Source: Paracoccaceae bacterium
GTDB taxonomy: Bacteria > Pseudomonadota > Alphaproteobacteria > Rhodobacterales > Rhodobacteraceae
Direction of reading: 5' to 3'
DNA: 64,000 nucleotides
NCBI GenBank assembly: GCA_024304985.1
Contig: JAMWZC010000003.1
Span: 479,624 to 543,623 of the forward strand
This document shows positions 17,475 through 26,377 of the stretch, one piece after another; position 1 is the stretch's first letter, and each line of letters starts with the position of its first letter. Under the pieces are notes generated by a model. It was not told the origin of the DNA and did not search any database. It worked only from the letters and a program-made list of their open reading frames with translations. A program made the position numbers and the translations under genes.

Positions 17475-18268
17475 TGCAGATGCGCGAGAGCGGCCCGATC
17501 AAGACACGGCGCGAGGGCGCGATCCTTGAAGTGACGCTGGACCGACCCAAGGCCAATGCGATCGATCTGGCCACCAGCCGGATCATGGGCGAGGTGTTCC
17601 GCGATTTCCGCGATGAGGATGGGTTGCGCGTGGCGATCCTGCGGGCGGAGGGCGAGAAATTCTTTTGCCCCGGCTGGGATCTGAAGGCGGCGGCGGATGG
17701 CGATGCGGTGGACGGGGATTACGGCGTGGGTGGCTTTGGCGGCTTGCAGGAGTTGCCGCATCTGAACAAGCCCGTCATTGCCGCCGTGAATGGTATCTGT
17801 TGCGGTGGCGGGCTGGAGCTGGCCTTGAGTTGCGATCTGATCCTCGCCTCAAGCAACGCGACCTTTGCCTTGCCGGAAATCCGGTCGGGCACGGTGGCGG
17901 ATGCAGCCTCGATCAAGCTGCCGAAGCGGATTCCTTATCATGTGGCAATGGACCTGCTGCTGACGGGGCGGTGGTTCGACGCCGATGAAGCCCTGCGTTG
18001 GGGGCTGCTGCGCGAGATCACGACGCCTGCCGACCTGTTGCCGAAGGCATGGGATCTGGCGCGACTGCTGGAGGCCGGGCCGCCGCTGGTCTATGCCGCA
18101 ATCAAGGAGATCGTGCGCGAGGCGGAAGCGATGCGATTTCAGGATGCGCTGAACCGCATCACCAAGCGGCAGTTCGCGACCGTGGACCGGCTCTATTCCA
18201 GCGAGGATCAACTGGAAGGCGCGCGCGCCTTTGCCGAAAAGCGCGACCCCGTCTGGAGGGGGCGCTGA
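17471..18268 (+). CDS. Enoyl-CoA hydratase/isomerase, possible crotonobetainyl-CoA hydratase
   Basis: A 265-residue crotonase-fold enzyme. The oxyanion-hole segments are visible: FFCPGWDLKAA near residue 60 and NGICCGGGLELALSCDLILA near 102-121. LPEIRSGTVADAAS follows at the second catalytic position. Length fits CaiD-type crotonobetainyl-CoA hydratases (about 260 residues). The start overlaps the synthetase stop (ATGA). Together with that synthetase and the acyl-CoA dehydrogenase it would convert gamma-butyrobetainyl-CoA through crotonobetainyl-CoA to carnitinyl-CoA; the exact substrate is inferred. Confidence 0.85.
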   Translation: MMQMRESGPIKTRREGAILEVTLDRPKANAIDLATSRIMGEVFRDFRDEDGLRVAILRAEGEKFFCPGWDLKAAADGDAVDGDYGVGGFGGLQELPHLNKPVIAAVNGICCGGGLELALSCDLILASSNATFALPEIRSGTVADAASIKLPKRIPYHVAMDLLLTGRWFDADEALRWGLLREITTPADLLPKAWDLARLLEAGPPLVYAAIKEIVREAEAMRFQDALNRITKRQFATVDRLYSSEDQLEGARAFAEKRDPVWRGR

Positions 18269-18274
18269 GAGGGT

Positions 18275-18307
18275 GCGCGCCGCCTCGGGCCGGGGCTGTA
18301 GGCGCGC
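18275..18307. terminator. Inverted repeat between convergent genes
   Basis: GCGCGCC (18275-18281) pairs with GGCGCGC (18301-18307) in the 77-base gap between the converging hydratase and acetamidase genes. The loop is GC-rich and could pair further. A bidirectional terminator is likely from position. Confidence 0.45.
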
Positions 18308-18345
18308 TGCCTTGGCATGATCCGCGCCGATTGCGCCCTGCCCTT

Positions 18346-19269
18346 CTACAGCAGCGCCTTCTGCATTATCATGTGGACGCCCTTTTCACGGTTCACTGTC
18401 TGCGTGATCCGCAGGTCTCCGGCCAATGAGCACAGCATATAGGCTTGCTCGCGTGTGATGCCCGCGCGGGATGCCACAAGGGCGATCATCCGGCGCAGGG
18501 CGATTTCCACGCAAACGTCCAGATCGGGATGCATGCCCATTGTGATGAAATGGGTGGGAGTCTCGGCCTCGGGGTAAGTCAGGTCCATGTCGCGGCGCAG
18601 GGTGAGGCGGAAACGGCCTTGCAGCGCGGTTTCAATGGCGGTCACGCAGACTTCTCCATCGCCCTGCGCGCCGTGCCCGTCGCCGCAGGAGAAGAGCGCC
18701 CCCTCGGCCAGCACGGGCAGATAGAGCGTGGTGCCCGCCACCAGTTCCTTGTTGTCGAGATTGCCACCATGGGCGCGCGGTTCGATCGTCGAAATGCGGC
18801 CCCATGCGGGCGGTGGAGCCACGCCCATCACGCCGAAGAACGGCGCAAGCGGCAGTTTAAGCCCCCAGGGCATCGTCGCCTCGCCCCGTTTGGCATCCAG
18901 CGGGATCGTGGTGTGATGCATCTGCGGAAAGTCCAGCGGCAGTGTCCCCGCCAAGGGCCGGATGAAATTGTAACCCCAGTCCTGCCGCAGCTGCACATCC
19001 AGAATATCCACCTGCAACACATCGCCGGGTTTCGCGCCCGCGACCGCCACGGGGCCGGTCAGAATATGGCCCGGCATTGCGGGTGCGCCTGCGGCGTGGA
19101 TCTCGTGCAGTTCGGGGGGCACATGGAACCCCTCTCCCGGCAAGACCTGCGGCCCGCCCGAAACCGTGTTGATGGTCACCTCATCCCCGCTGGCCACCGT
19201 CGCGACAGGTGACAGGCTCGCATCGAAGTAACCCCAATGGCAGGTTTTCGGTCCGGCTTCGACAATCAT
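18346..19269 (-). CDS. Acetamidase/formamidase family protein
   Basis: A 307-residue FmdA/AmdA-type amide hydrolase that releases ammonia from a small amide. It shows the family opening (CHWGYFDASLSPVATV), the metal/active-site run LYLPVLAEGALFSCGDGHGAQGDGEVC near residues 182-209 and THFITMGMHPDLD. It is the last gene on the minus strand of the nitrogen-scavenging cluster, 120 bases after the amidohydrolase, so it may be co-transcribed or have its own promoter. AAGG lies about eight bases before the ATG. Substrate unknown; no relation to the serine-dependent amidase at the window start. Confidence 0.88.
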   Translation of the reverse strand: MIVEAGPKTCHWGYFDASLSPVATVASGDEVTINTVSGGPQVLPGEGFHVPPELHEIHAAGAPAMPGHILTGPVAVAGAKPGDVLQVDILDVQLRQDWGYNFIRPLAGTLPLDFPQMHHTTIPLDAKRGEATMPWGLKLPLAPFFGVMGVAPPPAWGRISTIEPRAHGGNLDNKELVAGTTLYLPVLAEGALFSCGDGHGAQGDGEVCVTAIETALQGRFRLTLRRDMDLTYPEAETPTHFITMGMHPDLDVCVEIALRRMIALVASRAGITREQAYMLCSLAGDLRITQTVNREKGVHMIMQKALL

Positions 19270-19389
19270 GGAGGCACCTTTGCATCTGTGGCCGGAGGCG
19301 CGGCAACGCCGACGGGACGGAGTGGATCTGATCCTGCGGCGATGCTACCCGGCTGCGCGCGAAGGTGCAAACGGCGTGGCGCGTGATGG

Positions 19390-20862
19390 TCACTCCAATG
19401 GCGGATAGGCGGGGGGAAAGATCTCATCCACTGGGGGGTGGCCCCATGTCCGGTCGGGGTATTTGTCCCGCAGCCCGTCGAATTGCGCCTGCGCGCGGGT
19501 GCGGGCGGCCGCCATGTCGATGCCTGCCACCTGCCCTTCGCGCATGGACAGCCGCCCATCGACAAAGACGGCCCGCGTGACGCGGCCCGTCGCGCCAAGG
19601 ATCAGAGTGCGGACCGGATCGACGCGGGGGGCCATCAGGGTGTCCTGCATGTCGAAGATCGCGATATCGGCCTTGGCTCCCGGTTCCAGCCGTCCGAGGT
19701 CGGGCCGTCCCAGTGCGGCGGCCCCGCCAAGGGTCGCCGCGTCAAGCATGTGTTCGGGTGCCGCGTCATGGATGCTGTCGCCCGCCATGCGCGCCATCAT
19801 CACGCCAACGGCCATGTTCAGCACCATGTCGGGCGGGGCGGTGTCCGTGCCCATGCCGATGTTGATCCCCATCCGGCGCAGCTTGCCGAAGGAGCGCAGC
19901 ATCGCGCCCGAGCGGGCAAAGACCAGTGGACAATGCGCGACCGTCACGCCGTGATCGGCATAGAGGCGCAGGTCGTCATCGGTGGCATAGGTCGCATGCG
20001 GCGCGATCAGGCGGGGTGACAGCGCGCCGAACCCGGCCATCCATTGCGGCGCGGTGGTGCCATGCAGACTGTGCACCGTATCACGCTCCATCTGCCCCTG
20101 GGCCATGTGCAGGCGCACCGGCACGTCCAGATCCGCAGCCGCCGCCATGGTGCGGCTGAGCAGGTCCTGCGTGCAGGTTTCCACGCGGTCGGGGGCCAAC
20201 ATTCCCTGGACCAGCCCGCCGAAGCGGCCTGACTGCGCGGTGATGAAATGTATCGCGTCATTCAGGCCAGCCAGCCCGCGCGCTTCGTCGAAGCGGGGCT
20301 CCAGAATACCCGGCGCGGTGCAGACCATTCCGCCAGAGCGATAAGCCGGGCCCAACCAGACGCGCAGGCCCAATGCCCCCGCCGCCTCGGCTGCGGCTTC
20401 GAATTCCGCGACGCTCTCGCCCCATTCCCGGTAGAACAGCGAGGCGATGGGCAGGGCCGAGGTGATGCCGTTGCAGAGCAACTGCGCAAAGCTGAAGCGT
20501 TTCTGAAAGGCCAGTTCCTCGGGCGTATACATCTCATAGGGGCCACGGCTGAGATAGGATTCGGGCCAGACGCGGCCCTTGGCCCATGCAGGGCCGCAGT
20601 CGACACCCAGTGTGGTGGTGTCCAGATCGGACAGGGCGTCAAGGTCGATCAAGCCGGGGGATATCAGCACCTCGCCCAGATCGACGCGCCGGGCCACCTC
20701 GCCCTCGAAGCGGGGGCCGACATGGAGGATGCGGTCCTCCTCGATCACGATCTCGCCGTTCTCCAGCAGCCGGTGGCCGCCGTCACGATGCGCGACGATC
20801 CAGCGCGCGGCCAACGCGGTGCGCCCCTTGGGGCGCGCGCCCAATGTCAGATCAGAGAGCAT
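19390..20862 (-). CDS. Amidohydrolase superfamily protein lacking the usual first HxH motif
   Basis: A 490-residue protein with an amidohydrolase layout: N-terminal beta-sandwich, TIM barrel and C-terminal sandwich (LEPGAKADIAIFD). The barrel has RLHMAQGQME, IAPHATYATDDDL and MGTDTAPPD, giving the later His, His and Asp ligands. After PGLID, where HxH metal ligands normally occur, the sequence is DLDALSDLD, so that motif is absent. It starts at 20862 with GGAGG upstream and a TGATG overlap on the cytosine-deaminase-like gene. Probably a deaminase or hydrolase of a nitrogen compound with an altered metal site; function unknown. Confidence 0.75.
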   Translation of the reverse strand: MLSDLTLGARPKGRTALAARWIVAHRDGGHRLLENGEIVIEEDRILHVGPRFEGEVARRVDLGEVLISPGLIDLDALSDLDTTTLGVDCGPAWAKGRVWPESYLSRGPYEMYTPEELAFQKRFSFAQLLCNGITSALPIASLFYREWGESVAEFEAAAEAAGALGLRVWLGPAYRSGGMVCTAPGILEPRFDEARGLAGLNDAIHFITAQSGRFGGLVQGMLAPDRVETCTQDLLSRTMAAAADLDVPVRLHMAQGQMERDTVHSLHGTTAPQWMAGFGALSPRLIAPHATYATDDDLRLYADHGVTVAHCPLVFARSGAMLRSFGKLRRMGINIGMGTDTAPPDMVLNMAVGVMMARMAGDSIHDAAPEHMLDAATLGGAAALGRPDLGRLEPGAKADIAIFDMQDTLMAPRVDPVRTLILGATGRVTRAVFVDGRLSMREGQVAGIDMAAARTRAQAQFDGLRDKYPDRTWGHPPVDEIFPPAYPPLE

Positions 20863-22055
20863 CACGGTGCCTCCATCACGGGTTTGCCGCCGCGCCCGGT
20901 CACGCGCCCGCCCTTGACGGTCAACTGGACAGGTCCGCCCATCGCCACCGCCTCGGCCAAAGTGCGGCCGGGCAGCAGGGCCAGATCGGCGGGGTTGCCC
21001 ACGGCCAGTCGGTGATCCATGACACCCATCACGGCGGCGCCACCCGTGGTGACCAGATCCAGCGCCAGCGCCAGATCGGCATCGGCGCGCAGGTTGTTCT
21101 TCTGTGCCACGATCCGCGCCCGATCCAGCATGTCGGGGCGGTTCCACGGGTTCCATGTGTCCAGAACGCCGTCGCAGCCCGCCCCCATGCGCAGCCCCGC
21201 GCCACGCACCCGTTTGAGGTTGGGCACCTCGCGCGAGGGCGCACCCGTGGTCAGGATCGCGACATCCTGTTCGGCCAGTTCGGCCAGCAGCACCTCGACC
21301 CGGTTCCAGTCGGGCATGCCAAGGCAGAAGGCGTGGCTGACCGCGACCTTGCCCTTCATCCCCAGCGCGGCCGTGCGTTCAAGGATCAGTTCCAGCGAAA
21401 AGGCCCCCATGTCACCGGGTTCGTGCAGGTGGATGTCGATCCCGCGCCCATGTTTGTCGGCCAGGGCGAAGATTGCATCCAGATGGCCTTTCGGGTCGCG
21501 GTCGATCCCGCAGGGGTCAAGGCCGCCCACCAGATCGGCCCCCATGGCCATGGCCTCGTCCAGCAGTTCCAGCGTGCCGGGGCGGATCATCAGGCCGGAT
21601 TGGGGGAAAGCCACGATCTCGATCTCGACCACGCCGCGCAGGGTGTCGCGGGTTTTCAGGACACCCTCCAGCACGGAGAGGCCATTATCCGTGTCCACGT
21701 CCACATGGCTGCGGATATGGGTGGTGCCGTTGCCCACCAGTGCCAGCGCATGCCGCATGGATTGCCGCGCGGGATCGAGGCCCAGTTCGCGCCGCGCGCG
21801 GCGTTCGTTGTTGATCATGGAACGGAGGTCGGTGCCGACGGCGTTCTCATACCAGCCCATGCCCATCACCGTCTTGTCCAGATGGGTATGCGCCTCGACC
21901 AGACCGGGGGTGGCGATGGCCCCGCCTGCATCCTCGGTCGCGATGCCGGGCGCTGTGATCCCGGACGCGATTTCGGCAATCCGGCCGCCCCGGATCAGCA
22001 GGTCAGTGGCGGGCGCGCCCATGGGGCGCAGGTTGCGGATCAGCAGGTCAGTCAT
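20862..22055 (-). CDS. Cytosine deaminase-like amidohydrolase (CodA family)
   Basis: A 397-residue metal-dependent hydrolase. All CodA-type elements are present: EAHTHLDK, the GTTHIRSHVDVD strand, IDIHLHEPGD with catalytic Glu, VSHAFCLG, and GCDGVLDTWNPW. It would deaminate cytosine, isoguanine or a related ring. The start at 22055 is set by the ATGA overlap with the racemase gene upstream. It is flanked by other nitrogen-compound enzymes and a complete importer, so it is likely a step in heterocycle use. Confidence 0.82.
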   Translation of the reverse strand: MTDLLIRNLRPMGAPATDLLIRGGRIAEIASGITAPGIATEDAGGAIATPGLVEAHTHLDKTVMGMGWYENAVGTDLRSMINNERRARRELGLDPARQSMRHALALVGNGTTHIRSHVDVDTDNGLSVLEGVLKTRDTLRGVVEIEIVAFPQSGLMIRPGTLELLDEAMAMGADLVGGLDPCGIDRDPKGHLDAIFALADKHGRGIDIHLHEPGDMGAFSLELILERTAALGMKGKVAVSHAFCLGMPDWNRVEVLLAELAEQDVAILTTGAPSREVPNLKRVRGAGLRMGAGCDGVLDTWNPWNRPDMLDRARIVAQKNNLRADADLALALDLVTTGGAAVMGVMDHRLAVGNPADLALLPGRTLAEAVAMGGPVQLTVKGGRVTGRGGKPVMEAP

Positions 22056-22780
22056 GCGGCCTCCGGGGCGAAGCCCCCTGTCTTGACGCGCGGCCAGGCA
22101 TAGCCGCCCAGTTTCGATGTGCGATAGCCCATGCCGACCAGCGCCTCGGCCTGCCGGACGGCGGCTGTGACGCCGTCGATCACCAGAACGCCGGTGTCTT
22201 GCGACAGACGCTCGCATAGTTCGGCCATCCCGGCGCAGCCCAGCACAACCGCTTCGGCCCCGTCCTGCGCGCGGGCGGCGCGGATTTCGGCGGCGATCAG
22301 GCGTTCGGCGCAGACCGGGTCCTCGTCCAGTGCCAGAACGGGCAGGTCGATGGCGCGCACGCGGCGGCAACGCCGCCCGGCACCATAGGCATCGGCCAGA
22401 TCCTCGATGATCGGGACAGAGCGCGGCAGGGTCGTGACCACCGAAAAGCGCGCGGACAGCGTCATGGCGACGCTGATCGCCGCCTGACAGAGGCCCAGCA
22501 CCGGACCTGCGGCCACTTCGCGCGCCGCATCAAGGCCAGGATCGTCGAAACAGGCAATGACGTGCGCGGCGGCCCCGCGCGCTTCGGCGGCGCGAATGGC
22601 GGCCAGCATGGCAGGCACGGCCAGCGCCTCATCGGCATAGCCTTCGATCGAGGCAGGTGTGGCCCGGGCCGTCACAAGGTCGATCTTGGTACCGGGCGAG
22701 GCCACCCGCCGCGCCGCGCGTCCGATCTGGTCGGTCATCGCGGCGGTGGAGTTCGGATTGATGACATGGATCAGCATCAT
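22052..22780 (-). CDS. Aspartate/glutamate racemase family protein (hydantoin racemase-like)
   Basis: A 242-residue enzyme with the hydantoin-racemase opening MLIHVINPNSTAAMTDQIG and the two Cys of the two-base mechanism, in IACFDDPGLDAAREV (about residue 75) and VVLGCAGMAELCERL (about 188). Such enzymes invert hydantoins, amino acids or maleate-type substrates. The start at 22780 overlaps the flavin reductase stop (ATGA). Beside the deaminase-like hydrolases, a hydantoin or dihydropyrimidine-derived substrate is plausible but not proven. Confidence 0.82.
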   Translation of the reverse strand: MMLIHVINPNSTAAMTDQIGRAARRVASPGTKIDLVTARATPASIEGYADEALAVPAMLAAIRAAEARGAAAHVIACFDDPGLDAAREVAAGPVLGLCQAAISVAMTLSARFSVVTTLPRSVPIIEDLADAYGAGRRCRRVRAIDLPVLALDEDPVCAERLIAAEIRAARAQDGAEAVVLGCAGMAELCERLSQDTGVLVIDGVTAAVRQAEALVGMGYRTSKLGGYAWPRVKTGGFAPEAA

Positions 22781-23433
22781 CGTGCCTTTGCTGTCTTTGG
22801 GGTCAGTTGCGCCGCTTCCCAGGTCGCCGCTTCCGCAGGTTTCAACAACTCGAACTGTCGATCCGCGACGATGTAATTGTCCGCATGCAGCCGCGCGATG
22901 GGTTGATAGACATCCGGGTTCACATAGCGGCCCTGCGCGTCCATGCAGTCGTCGCGCACGGTCATTTCCACCACTTCGCCCAGAATGATGGCGCGGGACG
23001 GAAAGTCGATGATCCGTTCGACCCGACATTCCATCGCGCAGGGGGTGCGCGTGATGTAATGGGCGTCAATCTGGCGGCAGGGCGCGGTGTCCAGTCCGGC
23101 AAAGGCAGGCTCATCCACATCGGGGGCGAAATTGACCCCGCAGAGGATCATCGCCTCGGCCAGTTCCATATCCACCATGTTGACGCAGAATTGCGAGCTG
23201 CGGCGGATATTGACCAGCGTGTCCTTCTCTTGCCCGTCGCCGCGCGTCTGCACGCCAAGGATCACGATGGGTGGGTCTTGCGAAAAGACGTTGAAGAAGC
23301 TCATCGGGGCGGCGTTGCTGTGCCCGCCTTCGGACCGCGTGGTGACCAGCGCGATGGGGCGCGGGCCGACGAAATTCGTCAGCAGGCGGTAGCGGTCCTG
23401 CGGGGGCAGTTGAGTGAAATCGAACTCCATCAT
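22777..23433 (-). CDS. Flavin reductase family protein (DIM6/NTAB type)
   Basis: A 218-residue FMN-binding split-barrel protein. FVGPRPIALVTTRSEGGHSNAAPMSFFNVFSQDPP is the family core near residues 20-55. Members reduce flavin for a partner monooxygenase or act as flavoproteins themselves; no monooxygenase is seen nearby. The start at 23433 is set by the ATGA overlap with the ATPase gene upstream. It belongs to the same long minus-strand operon as the Dpp-type transporter. Confidence 0.8.
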   Translation of the reverse strand: MMEFDFTQLPPQDRYRLLTNFVGPRPIALVTTRSEGGHSNAAPMSFFNVFSQDPPIVILGVQTRGDGQEKDTLVNIRRSSQFCVNMVDMELAEAMILCGVNFAPDVDEPAFAGLDTAPCRQIDAHYITRTPCAMECRVERIIDFPSRAIILGEVVEMTVRDDCMDAQGRYVNPDVYQPIARLHADNYIVADRQFELLKPAEAATWEAAQLTPKTAKAR

Positions 23434-24449
23434 CCGGCCTTTCTGAGTGGCATGGGGTCGGTGCGCCCCTCCTGCACGGCATGGCACCGCACCTGGCTGT
23501 CGCCATGGGCGCGAAAAACAGGAGCCTCGGCCCGGCAGCGCTCATTGGCAAGGGGGCAGCGCGGGTGGAAATGGCATCCCGAAGGTGGCGTGATGGGGTT
23601 GGGCACCTCGCCCGCCGGGCGGTCCATGTCGCGATGCGCCATGGTGATGTCCGGCACCGTGTCCAGCAAGAGCCGCGTATAGGGATGCTGGGGTGCCGCG
23701 AAGATGCGGTCCGCCGGGGCCAGTTCCACCAGACGGCCCAGATACATGACCCCGATCTGGTCCGAGATGTAATTGACCACCGCCAGATCATGGCTGATGA
23801 AAAGATAGGTCAGGCCCAGCTCGCGCTGCAATTCCCGCATCAGGTTCAGGATCTGCGCCTGCACCGACACATCAAGGGCCGAGGTCGGCTCGTCGCAGAC
23901 CAGAAACTCGGGCTTGGTGGAAATCGCCCGCGCGATGGAAATGCGCTGCCGCTGGCCGCCCGAGAATTCGTGCGGGAACTTCTCGCCGTCTGCGGCGGAC
24001 AGGCCCACGAATTCCAGCAGGCGGTCCACCTCCTTGCGGCGCGCCACCGGGTCGGGATGGGTGCCGAAGCTTTTCATCGGCTCGCCGATGATGCGCGCCA
24101 CGCGCCAGCGCGGGTTGAGGCTGGCATAGGGGTCTTGAAATATCATCTGCATCCGGCGGCGCACCGCAGGGGGCTGACCTGCGCGCGTGCCGGCCAATTC
24201 GTGACCGTCAAAGCGGATGCTGCCTGCCGATGGTTGCGTCAGCCCCATCAGCAATTTGGCCACGGTGGATTTGCCGCAACCGGATTCCCCCACAAGGCTG
24301 AGCGTGGTGCCGCGCGGAATGGTGAAATCGACACCATCGACCGCATGCACATATTTGCGCCCGCCGCCCTGCGTAAGCCGGGTCAGGAAGGGTTGGGACA
24401 GATCGAAGGTCTTTTTCAGACCGGTGACAGTCAGGATCGGATCGGTCAT
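23430..24449 (-). CDS. Dipeptide/oligopeptide-type ABC transporter ATP-binding protein (DppF type)
   Basis: A 339-residue ATPase. Walker A GESGCGKST, Q-loop IFQDPYASLNPR, signature FSGGQRQRISIARA, Walker B FLVCDEPTSALD and H-loop ISHDLAVV are intact. The C-terminal oligo_HPY region has CHFHPRCP plus two more Cys, the usual iron-sulfur-like cluster. The start at 24449 overlaps the upstream ATPase by four bases. With DppD-like, two permeases and a binding protein it forms one complete importer. Confidence 0.9.
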   Translation of the reverse strand: MTDPILTVTGLKKTFDLSQPFLTRLTQGGGRKYVHAVDGVDFTIPRGTTLSLVGESGCGKSTVAKLLMGLTQPSAGSIRFDGHELAGTRAGQPPAVRRRMQMIFQDPYASLNPRWRVARIIGEPMKSFGTHPDPVARRKEVDRLLEFVGLSAADGEKFPHEFSGGQRQRISIARAISTKPEFLVCDEPTSALDVSVQAQILNLMRELQRELGLTYLFISHDLAVVNYISDQIGVMYLGRLVELAPADRIFAAPQHPYTRLLLDTVPDITMAHRDMDRPAGEVPNPITPPSGCHFHPRCPLANERCRAEAPVFRAHGDSQVRCHAVQEGRTDPMPLRKAG

Positions 24450-25414
24450 GCGGGAACCTCCTCGGACAGATGGCAGGCGACGGACCTTGTGGCATGGCCT
24501 GTCAGGTCGGGGCGAGTTTGCCCGCAAATCTCGATGCGCACCGGGCAGCGCGGGGCAAAGGCGCAACCGGCAGGGCGCGCATGGGGGCGCGGCATCGCGC
24601 CTTCGATCTGCGGCAGCACATCGGGGCGCGCGCCGATCCGCGGGATCGAGGCCATGAGACCGCGCGTATAGGGGTGGCGCGGCGCGGTCAGCACCTCGGC
24701 CACCGGGCCCACCTCGACGATGCGGCCCGCATACATCACGGCGACACGATCTGCGGTTTCGGCAATCACGCCCATGTCATGGGTGACGAGGATGACCGCC
24801 ACGCCGGTTTCGCGTGCCAGTTTGCGCAGAAGCGCGATGATCTGCGCCTGCACACTAACATCCAGCGCGGTCGTGGGTTCATCCGCAATCACCAGACGCG
24901 GCTCGGCGCACAAGGCCAGCGCGATGACCACACGCTGCCGCATCCCGCCGGAATATTGATGCGGATAAGTGTCGATCCGCGCCTCGGGGGCGGGGATGCC
25001 GACGCGGCGCAGCCAGTCGATGGCGCGGGCGCGGGCCTCGTCCTTGGACAGTTTCAGATGGGTCTGGATCGTCTCGATCAGCTGCTCGCCCACGGTCAGC
25101 ACGGGGTTGAGGCTGGTCAGCGGGTCCTGAAAGATCGCCCCGATCCGCCGCCCGCGGATGCGGCGCATCTCATCGGGGCGCAGGGTGTCGATGCGCTGGC
25201 CTTCCAGCCGGATCTCGCCCGCGGCGATGCGGCCGGGGGGTTCGATCAGTCCGATGATGGCGGCCCCGGTCATGGATTTGCCGGCACCGGATTCGCCCAC
25301 CATCCCCAGGATCTCGCCGGGTGAGACGCTCAGGCTTACATCCTCGATCGCGTTGACGGTGCCGCTGCGACCGGGAAAGGCCACGGTCAGATTTTCGACG
25401 GTCAGAAGGGTCAT
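24446..25414 (-). CDS. Dipeptide/oligopeptide-type ABC transporter ATP-binding protein (DppD type)
   Basis: A 322-residue ATPase with Walker A GESGAGKS, the DppD-type IFQDPLTSLNPVLTVGEQL, signature YSGGMRQRVVIALAL, Walker B LVIADEPTTALD and H-loop VTHDMGVI. The C-terminal Cys-rich CAFAPRCP segment is present. It pairs with the DppF-like protein encoded downstream. Five bases separate it from the permease gene upstream. Confidence 0.9.
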   Translation of the reverse strand: MTLLTVENLTVAFPGRSGTVNAIEDVSLSVSPGEILGMVGESGAGKSMTGAAIIGLIEPPGRIAAGEIRLEGQRIDTLRPDEMRRIRGRRIGAIFQDPLTSLNPVLTVGEQLIETIQTHLKLSKDEARARAIDWLRRVGIPAPEARIDTYPHQYSGGMRQRVVIALALCAEPRLVIADEPTTALDVSVQAQIIALLRKLARETGVAVILVTHDMGVIAETADRVAVMYAGRIVEVGPVAEVLTAPRHPYTRGLMASIPRIGARPDVLPQIEGAMPRPHARPAGCAFAPRCPVRIEICGQTRPDLTGHATRSVACHLSEEVPA

Positions 25415-25419
25415 GGCGC

Positions 25420-26361
25420 TTACCTCAGTTTGGGGTTCAGGGCGTCGCGCAGCCAGTCACCCAGAAGGTTGACCGCCAGCACAAGGGCCACCAGCACGAC
25501 GGAGGGGAAGATGACGACCCACCAGATGCCCGAGAACAGGTATTCGTTGCCGATGCGGATCAGCGTGCCAAGGCTGGGCTGGGTCGCGGGCATGCCCACG
25601 CCAAGGAAGGACAGCGTCGCCTCGGTCAGCACGGCCATGCCAAGGTTGATCGTGGCGATGACAAGCACCGGGCCAAGCACGTTGGGCAGGATGTGTTGCA
25701 GCATGATGCCCATGCCCGACACGCCGTTGATGCGCGCGGCCTGCACATATTCCTTCTGCCGCTCGACCATGGTCGAGCCGCGCACGGTGCGGGCATATTG
25801 CACCCAGTTGGTCAGGCCGATGGCCAGGATCAGCACCCAGATCGCCGCATCCGCGTGGCGTTCAGGCGGCAGCACGCCGCGTGCGATGCCGTTGACGAGC
25901 AGCGCCACAAGAATGGCCGGGAAACTCAGCAGGATGTCGGCCACCCGCATGATGGCCCCGTCGACCATGCCGCCCACGAACCCGCCCAGAAGACCCAGCG
26001 AGATGCCCACGACCGCCGCCAGCGCCACGCTGGCAAAGCCCACGATCAGCGACAGGCGCAGACCATAGAGGATCGAGGAATACAGATCGCGCGCCTGTTC
26101 ATCCGTGCCCAGAAAATAGCGCGGATCGCCGCCTTCGATCCAAGCGGGAGGCAATTCGCTGTCCAGCAGGAAGAGTTGCGAAATGTCATAGGGGTTCTGC
26201 GTTGCCAGCAGCGGCGCGAACAATGCGGCGGCGAAGAGGATCAGGATCAGCACGCTTGAGATGCGCGCGGTCCAGGAGCGGCGGAAGTTCCACGCCACAT
26301 CGCTGTTCCACAGACGGGTCAGCGCCGAGGGGGTGGTCTTGATCTGAGTGGTGTCGGTCAT
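25420..26361 (-). CDS. Dipeptide-type ABC transporter permease (DppC type)
   Basis: A 313-residue inner-membrane permease. A single N-terminal helix (SSVLILILFAAALFAPLLA) is followed by the DppC marker FLGTDEQARDLYSSILYG and by five further hydrophobic segments. The EAA-type loop is visible around EATLSFLGVGMP. The start at 26361 is 16 bases after the upstream permease stop. Length and domain order are normal. Confidence 0.9.
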   Translation of the reverse strand: MTDTTQIKTTPSALTRLWNSDVAWNFRRSWTARISSVLILILFAAALFAPLLATQNPYDISQLFLLDSELPPAWIEGGDPRYFLGTDEQARDLYSSILYGLRLSLIVGFASVALAAVVGISLGLLGGFVGGMVDGAIMRVADILLSFPAILVALLVNGIARGVLPPERHADAAIWVLILAIGLTNWVQYARTVRGSTMVERQKEYVQAARINGVSGMGIMLQHILPNVLGPVLVIATINLGMAVLTEATLSFLGVGMPATQPSLGTLIRIGNEYLFSGIWWVVIFPSVVLVALVLAVNLLGDWLRDALNPKLR

Positions 26362-26377
26362 GGCGTCCTCCGGCAGG

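Noticed and set aside
20586..22103. Long plus-strand frame over two amidohydrolase genes
   Set aside because: Arg/Gly/His-rich translation without motif; the minus-strand genes are intact.
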